Shown: positions 1 through 5,649 of the stretch, piece after piece
How the letters are laid out: the number at the start of each line of letters is the position of its first letter
How positions within the stretch are numbered: position 1 is the first letter of the stretch
Translations under genes and position numbers: made by a program
NCBI GenBank assembly: GCA_030377945.1
Contig: JAUCGD010000087.1
Span: 1-12,288, forward strand
Length of the DNA: 12,288 nt
Reading direction: 5' to 3'
Source of the DNA: Desulfobacterales bacterium HSG17
GTDB lineage: Bacteria; Desulfobacterota; Desulfobacteria; Desulfobacterales; Desulfococcaceae
The notes under the pieces: generated by a model
The model's input: the letters and a program-made list of their open reading frames with translations, nothing else
Database searches by the model: none
What the model was told of the DNA's origin: nothing

Positions 1-42
1 ATATAAAGAGAATAAAATATTAATAACATAAGGAGAAATGCC

Positions 43-471
43 ATGTCGGAAAAAGTATTGCTGGTTGATGATGAACAGGATTTTCTGGATATTATGACTG
101 AAAGAATGGAAACACGGGGACTGTCTGTTTCAGTTTCAAGCTCTGCTGTAAATGCCCTGGAAAAGATTAAATCCGAGTCTTTTGATGCAATTGTCCTTGA
201 TTTGCTCATGCCTGAAATGGATGGGATTGAAGCATTAAAAGCAATCAGGGAAATCCAGCCTGATGCCCAGGTTATCTTGCTAACAGGACATGCAACAGTT
301 CAAAAAGGAATTGAAGCCATGAAACTGGGTGCTTTGGATTTTGTTGAAAAACCGGTTGATATGGAAGCTTTGACAGACAAAATCAAAGAAGCTCATGCAC
401 ATAAAATGATAATAGTAGAAAAGCAGAAAAAAGATAAAGTGGATGATATTCTTAAACGTTTTGGTTTTTAA
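43..471 (+). CDS. Single-domain response regulator (CheY-like receiver)
   Basis: This 142-residue protein is almost entirely a receiver domain, which accepts phosphate from a sensor histidine kinase in the cytoplasm. The acidic pocket is D9-D10, the phospho-acceptor is D53 in the LDLLMPEMDG stretch, the switch threonine is T81 and the conserved lysine is K103 before P104. No DNA-binding or enzymatic output domain follows. Only a charged tail of about 25 residues remains, ending in DILKRFGF, so output is probably by protein-protein contact or phosphorelay. The start is fixed by AGGAG at 31-35, seven bases before the ATG. The upstream neighbour lies outside the window, so a cognate kinase cannot be seen. 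The next gene begins 11 bases downstream, suggesting co-transcription. The family call is very secure; the pathway is unknown. Confidence 0.95.
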   Translation: MSEKVLLVDDEQDFLDIMTERMETRGLSVSVSSSAVNALEKIKSESFDAIVLDLLMPEMDGIEALKAIREIQPDAQVILLTGHATVQKGIEAMKLGALDFVEKPVDMEALTDKIKEAHAHKMIIVEKQKKDKVDDILKRFGF

Positions 472-482
472 TCTGAAAAAAA

Positions 483-980
483 ATGACAACTTTAAAAAAC
501 AAAGATAAATATTTAGATAAATATTTAATAGCTGTTATCTCCGATACCCACGGTCTTCTACGGCCTTCGGTTTCTGATGCATTTAAAGGTGCAGACATGA
601 TATTGCACGCTGGAGATGTTTGCGGAACATCAATAATTGATGATTTGCTCAAGATTGCTCCTGTAACAGCTGTTCGCGGGAATATGGACGGAGGAAAATG
701 GGCAGACAGGCTTCCTGAAACAGAGATTGTTGAAGCAGGGGATATTCTGATTTACATGCTTCACGATCTTAATAAGCTTGACCTTGATCCTGAAACAGCA
801 GGTTTCAATGTTATTATCAACGGGCATACCCATCAGCCCAATATTGAACAAAGAGAGAACATACTTTATCTAAACCCCGGAAGCGCAGGCCCACGCAGAT
901 ATGACTACCCTATTTCAGCAGCATTACTTGAAATTAAGGGAAAATCTTTAAAACCCCGAATTATAGAACTTGCTCCCTGA
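483..980 (+). CDS. YfcE/MJ0936-family metallophosphoesterase (phosphodiesterase)
   Basis: This 165-residue calcineurin-like phosphoesterase resembles the small YfcE/MJ0936 phosphodiesterases, which use two metal ions to cleave phosphodiesters; the natural substrate is generally unknown. All metal-site motifs are visible in order: D21 and H23 in SDTHG, D45 in HAGDV, N67 in RGNMD, H94 in MLHD, and H115 and H117 in NGHTHQP. The C-terminal LNPGSAGPRR segment is also typical. The length fits the family. No good Shine-Dalgarno sequence precedes the ATG, which lies 11 bases after the response-regulator stop, so translation may be coupled. The N-terminus is about 14 residues longer than the usual start just before the first strand, and this extension carries a 12-base tandem duplication giving KYLDKYL. 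A later non-ATG start is therefore possible. Confidence 0.9.
   Translation: MTTLKNKDKYLDKYLIAVISDTHGLLRPSVSDAFKGADMILHAGDVCGTSIIDDLLKIAPVTAVRGNMDGGKWADRLPETEIVEAGDILIYMLHDLNKLDLDPETAGFNVIINGHTHQPNIEQRENILYLNPGSAGPRRYDYPISAALLEIKGKSLKPRIIELAP
504..527 (+). repeat. 12-bp perfect tandem duplication in the phosphodiesterase N-terminus
   Basis: The unit GATAAATATTTA occurs twice back to back (504-515 and 516-527), adding four codons in frame (KYLDKYL). It lies in the extension before the first conserved strand, where extra residues should be tolerated. Confidence 0.85.
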
Positions 981-981
981 T

Positions 982-1026
982 AGATATTCAAATGGCAGAT
1001 ATTCAAATGACAGATATTCAAAATAA
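982..1026 (+). repeat. 15-bp tandem repeat, three units, just after the phosphodiesterase stop
   Basis: The units at 982-996, 997-1011 and 1012-1026 share AGATATTCAAATG with changes only near the end of each unit. The array begins two bases after the stop codon and is not in frame with that gene. A 26-codon reading frame (992-1072) runs through the last two units, but it has no ribosome site and no recognisable product. The core resembles the ATATCAAATGGC core of the duplication at 4769-4798. Confidence 0.85.
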
Positions 1027-1070
1027 AATCCTTGATTTGATAAAACATTTATTGTTTAATCAAAGATTTT
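1025..1070. repeat. 13-bp inverted repeat bracketing a candidate promoter
   Basis: The arms AAAATCCTTGATT (1025-1037) and AATCAAAGATTTT (1058-1070) are complementary at 12 of 13 positions and are separated by 20 bases. The left arm contains the candidate -35 box and the right arm overlaps the end of the candidate -10 box. This geometry fits an operator for a dimeric regulator. An alternative is a weak transcript hairpin after the phosphodiesterase gene. There is no T-run, so it is not a standard terminator. Confidence 0.5.
1032..1060 (+). promoter_or_regulatory. Candidate sigma70 promoter for the EIIA-CLC-USP-GT9 cluster
   Basis: TTGATT (1032-1037) and TTTAAT (1055-1060) are separated by exactly 17 bases, matching the consensus at 4 and 5 of 6 positions. 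Transcription would start near 1067, about 49 bases before the HTH-EIIA start codon. AT-rich sequence produces chance matches, so confidence is moderate. Confidence 0.4.
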
Positions 1071-1115
1071 GAAAATTAACAATTTGAAACCTGTCACAGG
1101 GCAAGGTAAATTATA

Positions 1116-1838
1116 ATGAAATTAACAATCAGTGAAGTGGCAGACAGCCTTGATCTTCCTTTAAGTACAGTCAAAAGATGGGTACGTCAAGGAAGAATTC
1201 CCATTCAAAAAAGCGGAAACAGCTATGTATTTGAAAGATTTGTTCTTGAAAAATGGGCAAAAACTCATAATCTTTTGTTTTCACCTCCGGGCACTATAAA
1301 AAATAAAGAAAAGCCAGTAAAAGTAGAAGAAGATTTACTAACTGCCATGAAAAGCGGCGGAGTATTTTATAATATTAAAGGTGATAATGTTGAGGAAGTG
1401 CTTGGCGCAGCAGTTGAAGCTATTGAAGATATTCCTGATGAAGATACCCAGGAATTACATCAACGGGAATTATATCACCAGGAATTACATCAACGGCTAA
1501 TTCAAAGGGAGCAGCTTACTTCCACAGGAATAGGAAAAGGAATTGCCATCCCTCATCCCAGAACTCCCATGTCAGATGAGATGGAAAATTCCATGATTGT
1601 CACCTGCTTTCTTGAAAAGCCCATTAATTTCAAGGCAGTGGATAATAAGCCGGTTTTTGTGATATTTATACTTCTCAGCCGTAATCCCAAATCCCACCTT
1701 CACCTGCTTTCAAGGCTGTCTTTTTGTGTGCGTGATGATAATTTTATCTCTTTTATGAAGTCATTACCTGATTCTGATACTTTTTTATCCAGGATAGAAG
1801 AGATTGAATCAAATCTGGATAAAAAAGGTAAGTTATAG
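1116..1838 (+). CDS. HTH (excisionase/MerR-type) fused to PTS EIIA(Ntr)-like domain
   Basis: This 240-residue protein has two parts. Residues 1-55 form a helix-turn-helix of the excisionase/MerR-like type (SEVADSLDLPLSTVKRWVRQG). Residues about 72-232 are an EIIA domain of the PtsN/fructose class, with the phosphorylatable histidine H147 in GIGKGIAIPHPR. EIIA(Ntr) proteins take phosphate from NPr in a regulatory phosphotransfer chain and control targets by binding. Joined to an HTH, the protein is probably a phosphorylation-sensitive regulator, perhaps of its own cluster. A weak AAGGT (1103-1107) precedes the start. The helix before the active-site loop carries a 15-base repeat array encoding ELHQR-ELYHQ-ELHQR (113-127), which lengthens it relative to usual family members. 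The CLC gene follows 11 bases after the stop. Confidence 0.87.
   Translation: MKLTISEVADSLDLPLSTVKRWVRQGRIPIQKSGNSYVFERFVLEKWAKTHNLLFSPPGTIKNKEKPVKVEEDLLTAMKSGGVFYNIKGDNVEEVLGAAVEAIEDIPDEDTQELHQRELYHQELHQRLIQREQLTSTGIGKGIAIPHPRTPMSDEMENSMIVTCFLEKPINFKAVDNKPVFVIFILLSRNPKSHLHLLSRLSFCVRDDNFISFMKSLPDSDTFLSRIEEIESNLDKKGKL
1452..1496 (+). repeat. Three in-frame 15-bp tandem units in the EIIA domain
   Basis: GAATTACATCAACGG at 1452-1466 and 1482-1496 is identical and flanks a diverged unit, GAATTATATCACCAG, at 1467-1481. The identity extends three to four bases to the left, giving a 30-base period as well. Each unit encodes five residues (ELHQR, ELYHQ, ELHQR), all helix-compatible and in frame. Confidence 0.88.
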
Positions 1839-1849
1839 GTAATGTAATC

Positions 1850-3574
1850 ATGCGTAATTTGAAAATCTGGCGTTATCCATCCCGCTGGAACCTTTTCCGT
1901 GTGGATGACAGGCTTCTTCTTATACTCATCGGTTTTATAGTGGGCAGTTGCAGTGGTCTGGCTGCTGTTGCTTTGAGCCGTTCTTTGACTGCATTCCTTC
2001 ATTGGGCACATCCATACAGGCATATGTGGTGGGCCTTTATGCTTCCGGCTGCGGGTGCTGCTCTTTCTTCATTATTTATGAACAAGATTGTTAAAGAAGG
2101 CGCAGGCCACGGGGTTCCTGAGGTTATTTACAGTGTTTCCCGGTATGGCGGTCTTTTGCGGTTCAGATCCAGCTTTTCAAGGCTTATATCAAGCTGTCTT
2201 ACTATTGGAAGCGGCGGTTCTGCCGGTCCTGAGGCTCCTATTGTAATGAGCGGAGCTGCAATCGGTTCTAATATTGCAAAGTTTTTTTCCTTAAATGACC
2301 GACAAAGAATAACTCTTGTGGGATGCGGTGCGGCCGGAGCTATTTCATCTATTTTTAATGCTCCTATTGCAGGTATGGTATTTACCATTGAAGTCATTCT
2401 TGGAGAATGGACTGCATTAAACATTGTGCCCATAGCCATTGCTTCGGTAGCCGGTACTGAAATATCCAGGTTTCTCCAGGGCAATAATATTGCTTTTAAA
2501 CCCCAGCAATTTCATATTGCCGGTCTGGATCTTCTTGCCTGCGTTGGGCTGGCTGTTGTTGCAGCAGCAGCTTCAATCCTGCTGACCCGCGCCCTTCGGG
2601 GTATGCACAAAGTTTCAGGAAAAGTTCCTGCTCCTTTGTGGTTAAGGGCTGCACTGGGAGGCGGAGTTGTTGGGGGTATCGGTATTTTTATGCCTGTTGT
2701 TTTAGGGGAAGGCTATCATTTTATTCAGGATATGATTGACGGAACATTTTCCGGGGGGCTTGCCATTGCTGCTATTGCCACCCTGGCAAAAATACTTGCC
2801 ACATCCTTTACCCTTGGATGGGGAGGCTCAGGAGGTATATTTGCCCCGGGTCTGGTTATAGGAAGCCTTGCAGGTCTCAGCTATCACCGTTTTCTTGTAT
2901 GGCTCTGGCCTTCTGTTCCATGGGTTAATGAAGGATGTTTTGCCCTGCTGGGCATGGCAGGTCTTATTGGCGGGATGCTCCAGGCTCCGCTTACAGGGAT
3001 ATTTTTAATTATTGAAATTACAGGGGGCTATCAAGTTATACTGCCCTTGATTATTGTCTCCAGTATGTCTTCAACTATGTGTCATTATATTGAACCTGCA
3101 TCTTTTTACCTGAAAGAACTGGTGGAAAAAGGTCAGCTTCTTAGACCCAGAACCGATGAAAGAATATTGTCCGATCTGAAAGTACAAGAACTTCTGGAAA
3201 AAGACTGCATCTGTGTTAATCAAAACATGCTGCTCCGTGAACTTATTGATATTGTCAAGATTTCGCACCGAAACTTTTTTCCTGTTGAACATGAAGATAC
3301 AGGGCAATTTCTTGGAATGATTCATTTAGATGAAATCAGGGCATATCTTTTTGATCCGGTAATGTACGATGCGGTTATATTGGAGCAGATTATGAATACC
3401 AGTGTAAAAACCGTGCATCTTGATGATGATTTATCTGCAATCCTGCGGCTTATGGATGAAAAAAGGCTTTTCAGTATGCCTGTTGTATCCAATAACCGGT
3501 TTATCGGAATGATTTCAAAAGCAACTTTGCTTGACCAGTATAGAAAAGAACTAAGGGTTCAAACTTTTCAATAA
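1850..3574 (+). CDS. CLC-family chloride channel/transporter with C-terminal CBS pair
   Basis: This 574-residue inner-membrane protein has a CLC core (about residues 20-425) and two CBS domains (about 440-570) that usually sense adenine nucleotides. The signature segments are GAGHGVPE (84-91), GSGGSAGPEAP (120-130, with the gating glutamate at E128) and GSGGIFAPG (326-334). Many hydrophobic segments separate them. In the AGMVFTIEVILGEW region I align E181 with E202 and V182 with E203 of the E. coli antiporter. The internal proton glutamate would then be valine, as in several CLC channels, so proton coupling may be absent or altered. The start follows a TAGGT overlapping the upstream stop codon, nine bases before the ATG. 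Its position between an EIIA regulator and a stress protein suggests regulated anion flow under stress. Confidence 0.93.
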   Translation: MRNLKIWRYPSRWNLFRVDDRLLLILIGFIVGSCSGLAAVALSRSLTAFLHWAHPYRHMWWAFMLPAAGAALSSLFMNKIVKEGAGHGVPEVIYSVSRYGGLLRFRSSFSRLISSCLTIGSGGSAGPEAPIVMSGAAIGSNIAKFFSLNDRQRITLVGCGAAGAISSIFNAPIAGMVFTIEVILGEWTALNIVPIAIASVAGTEISRFLQGNNIAFKPQQFHIAGLDLLACVGLAVVAAAASILLTRALRGMHKVSGKVPAPLWLRAALGGGVVGGIGIFMPVVLGEGYHFIQDMIDGTFSGGLAIAAIATLAKILATSFTLGWGGSGGIFAPGLVIGSLAGLSYHRFLVWLWPSVPWVNEGCFALLGMAGLIGGMLQAPLTGIFLIIEITGGYQVILPLIIVSSMSSTMCHYIEPASFYLKELVEKGQLLRPRTDERILSDLKVQELLEKDCICVNQNMLLRELIDIVKISHRNFFPVEHEDTGQFLGMIHLDEIRAYLFDPVMYDAVILEQIMNTSVKTVHLDDDLSAILRLMDEKRLFSMPVVSNNRFIGMISKATLLDQYRKELRVQTFQ

Positions 3575-3589
3575 CTAAGGAGGAACAAC

Positions 3590-4414
3590 ATGGAAGCCCA
3601 ATTATTTCATATTTTCAGAAATACACCTTTAGGAAGAGAAACCTTGCTTCAGTCCATATACTTCTGCCAAAAAGTAATGGCATCCCCTGTTCTTTATATT
3701 CCTAAACATACAAAATTCCTTATGTATTTTGAAAATGACGTGGTTCAGGTAGATCTTGACGAATCCTATCTTAATTCCCCAGATACTGCCAGGGACCATG
3801 CAACTGAACTTCTTGAACAAAATAAAATTGATCCCAAATTTATAAAACCAAAAAATTATACTGCATCCACCCTGCCTGATATTCCTACAAATTTTGATTT
3901 TATGTGCTGCCCCAGGAGCATCAGTGATCTGTCTTCAAAAATCGGGCTTGGCTATATAGGCCCAAGGGTAAGGCGCATAGTAAAGTCTGCACATTTTCCT
4001 GTTTTAATTACCAGCCCGGTTTATAAACCCTGGAAAAGCATAACAGTCTTTTTTGGAGGCTCATCCAATGCAGTCAATGCTCTTAAACTTGGTTTCCGTA
4101 TCAGCAGAATCTCAGGAATGCCACTTGAAGTTTTTACCCAGGCAGATAAAAATCCTGAATTTTATAAAAATGTGATTAAAGAGCAAAATCTTGAAAAAGA
4201 TATGGAGAATTACGTCAGCCAATGGCATATATTTGAACAGGGAACCCTTGAAAATAATCTTTATGATGTTCCTCATAATGCCCTGGTAATTTTAGGTGCT
4301 TTTGGACACGGAATATTAAGAGATATTCTTTTTGGCAGCACAATGGAAAAGATTCAGTCTGTTATCTCCAATAATCTCCTTATTGCAGGGCCTAATTATA
4401 CAGTCAATATTTAA
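3590..4414 (+). CDS. Tandem universal stress protein (UspA-like)
   Basis: This 274-residue cytoplasmic protein consists of two Usp-like halves. The second half (about 150-274) starts with the strand ITVFFGGSSNAVNALKLG and carries the ATP-binding signature G-x2-G-x9-G-S: G236, G239 and G249-S250 in GAFGHGILRDILFGST. It ends with the typical LLIAGPN strand. The first half (about 5-143) keeps the Usp outline, including the closing FPVLITSP strand, but lacks the full glycine signature and probably does not bind ATP. A strong AAGGAGG (3577-3583), six bases before the ATG, sets the start and suggests the highest translation in the cluster. It sits 15 bases after the CLC gene, so the two proteins are probably made together. 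Usp partners of transporters are common; direct contact here is inference. Confidence 0.85.
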   Translation: MEAQLFHIFRNTPLGRETLLQSIYFCQKVMASPVLYIPKHTKFLMYFENDVVQVDLDESYLNSPDTARDHATELLEQNKIDPKFIKPKNYTASTLPDIPTNFDFMCCPRSISDLSSKIGLGYIGPRVRRIVKSAHFPVLITSPVYKPWKSITVFFGGSSNAVNALKLGFRISRISGMPLEVFTQADKNPEFYKNVIKEQNLEKDMENYVSQWHIFEQGTLENNLYDVPHNALVILGAFGHGILRDILFGSTMEKIQSVISNNLLIAGPNYTVNI

Positions 4415-4423
4415 ACTTCTGTT

Positions 4424-5413
4424 ATGGAAGAAAAATCCTTATTGATTATCCACCAGGGAGCTTTTGGCGATCTGGTGCTGACATTTCCGGCAATTGGCAT
4501 ATTAAAAAAATATTACAATACCATTGACGGAATATGCCAGGCTCAATTAGGAAAACTGGCCTGTCATCTTGATATCTTCCATAAATATATTCCCCTTGAA
4601 TCTGCACTGGCATCTTCCCTTTATTCAGATAATATTAATAAAAAAATCAAAAAGATAATAAATTTGTATGACGATGTTATTCTATTTTCTTTTTCCAGGC
4701 AGCTTGAAAAAAACATTAACAGCTTCAGAAAAAAACCAACATATAGAATCCCCCCACGACCGCCAATTCAATATCAAATGGCCCAATATCAAATGGCGTC
4801 TCTAAATATCCATATTGCAGATTATCTTATTTCTTCCATTATCCAATGCAGACTGGTAAATCATGAAGATTCATTAATATTGAAATATGAGGATAACAAA
4901 GAACACAGCTTAAGATTTCTTTCTGATAAAATATTAATTCATCCGGGATCAGGGAGTAAAAGAAAGAACTGGCCTGTTCAAAATTTTGTTAAGTTATATG
5001 ATGCTTTGAAAATCCTTGATCTTAAGCCTGAATTTATTCTGGGTCCTGCTGATGAGTATTTACTTGAACATATAAAAAAAGATAATTGTCCAAAAAAAAT
5101 ACACAGCCCTCTCAACCTCATTGACCTGCACTCAATTCTTAAAACTGCTTCTATATATATTGGCAATGATTCAGGTGTATCCCATCATGCTGCATTTTCA
5201 GGACTGACATGCGTGATAATATTCGGACCTTCTGACCCGATAAGATGGAGTCCATTAGGACGGGCTGTTCATATTGTCAGATATGAACAGCTTAAATGCT
5301 TACCCTGTTTTGAAACCCAAAAAGATAATTGCCAAAATCCTTTATGCCTGGATAATATAACAGTAGAAAAGGTTTTGAGTATTGTAAAAAACCTGATTTG
5401 CAATGTAAGTTAA
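4424..5413 (+). CDS. Glycosyltransferase family 9 (ADP-heptose:LPS heptosyltransferase-like)
   Basis: This 329-residue GT-B enzyme of the RfaF/WaaC/WaaQ family transfers a heptose or related sugar, normally onto the LPS inner core at the cytoplasmic face of the inner membrane. Visible features are the N-terminal loop QGAFGDLVLTFP (11-22), HPGSGSKRKNWP (173-184), GNDSGVSHHAA (247-257) and FGPSDPIRWSP (267-277). A C-terminal cysteine cluster at C292, C295, C303 and C308 is typical of many GT9 proteins. Its acceptor cannot be told from sequence. It starts nine bases after the stress-protein stop without a clear ribosome site, so translational coupling is likely. A perfect 15-base duplication encodes QYQMA twice (116-125), in the variable region between the two GT-B halves. 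It appears to be the last gene of the cluster. Confidence 0.9.
   Translation: MEEKSLLIIHQGAFGDLVLTFPAIGILKKYYNTIDGICQAQLGKLACHLDIFHKYIPLESALASSLYSDNINKKIKKIINLYDDVILFSFSRQLEKNINSFRKKPTYRIPPRPPIQYQMAQYQMASLNIHIADYLISSIIQCRLVNHEDSLILKYEDNKEHSLRFLSDKILIHPGSGSKRKNWPVQNFVKLYDALKILDLKPEFILGPADEYLLEHIKKDNCPKKIHSPLNLIDLHSILKTASIYIGNDSGVSHHAAFSGLTCVIIFGPSDPIRWSPLGRAVHIVRYEQLKCLPCFETQKDNCQNPLCLDNITVEKVLSIVKNLICNVS
4769..4798 (+). repeat. 15-bp in-frame tandem duplication in the GT9 gene
   Basis: CAATATCAAATGGCC (4769-4783) is followed at once by CAATATCAAATGGCG (4784-4798), with 14 of 15 identical bases. It adds five residues (QYQMA) without disturbing the frame. Confidence 0.9.
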
Positions 5414-5469
5414 AATGATTTATATAAAAGAAAAAACTACAAAATTTTCAAAAATAATGGGTAATATAT

Positions 5470-5602
5470 TAGACATTATCGGGAATAAATATTGTAGGGT
5501 GTGTTAGCGCAGCGTAACGCACCAGAACCTTAAATTAACGGTGCGTTACGGCTATCGCCTAACGCACCCTACTGTGGAAATTCTTATTTCCGATAATGTC
5601 TA
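5470..5602. repeat. 133-bp inverted-repeat (MITE-like) element containing a REP doublet
   Basis: The ends TAGACATTATCGGGAATAA (5470-5488) and TTATTTCCGATAATGTCTA (5584-5602) are complementary at 18 of 19 positions. The outermost bases are TA on both sides, which would fit a TA target duplication as made by IS630/Tc1-type transposases. That is inference. The GTAG-footed doublet at 5494-5572 sits inside. There is no coding capacity. The right end reaches the region just upstream of the CoA-transferase ribosome site. Confidence 0.7.
5494..5572 (+). repeat. REP-doublet (REPIN/BIME-like) element, family A, copy 1
   Basis: Two hairpins in inverted orientation, each with GTAG at its outer foot, are joined by a short AT-rich linker. 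The first is GTAG followed by GGTGTGTTA and TAACGCACC around the loop GCGCAGCG. The second, read on the minus strand, is GTAG followed by GGTGCGTTA and TAACGCACC around GGCGATAGCCG. The second arm matches base for base the corresponding arm of the copy at 8140-8214. The first arm has one C-to-T change in the stem and one change in the loop relative to that copy. Its GC content stands out from its surroundings. No transposase gene is in the window. Confidence 0.85.
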
Positions 5603-5609
5603 TTATAAT
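5581..5609 (+). promoter_or_regulatory. Weak candidate promoter at the edge of the inverted-repeat element
   Basis: A perfect TATAAT (5604-5609) lies 17 bases after TTCTTA (5581-5586), a poor -35 box. It would start transcription near 5616, about 34 bases before the preferred CoA-transferase start. The -35 side and spacer belong to the inverted-repeat element, so the element may supply the promoter. Confidence 0.35.
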
Positions 5610-5649
5610 TAACCTGTTTCGTTTATGGACAGGCTTTAAGGAGACAAAT

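Noticed and set aside
982..1026. Possible CRISPR-like array of short repeats
   Set aside because: The units are directly adjacent 15-base tandem copies with no spacers, and no cas gene is present. It is a simple tandem repeat.
992..1072. 26-codon open frame starting inside the intergenic tandem repeat
   Set aside because: No ribosome site, composition dominated by the repeat, and no recognisable product. It overlaps the promoter/inverted-repeat region.
5596..5649. N-terminal extension of the CoA-transferase from the ATG at 5596
   Set aside because: The first codons are the arm of an inverted repeat, there is no ribosome site, and the family-typical N-terminus begins at the ATG at 5650 behind a strong AAGGAG.
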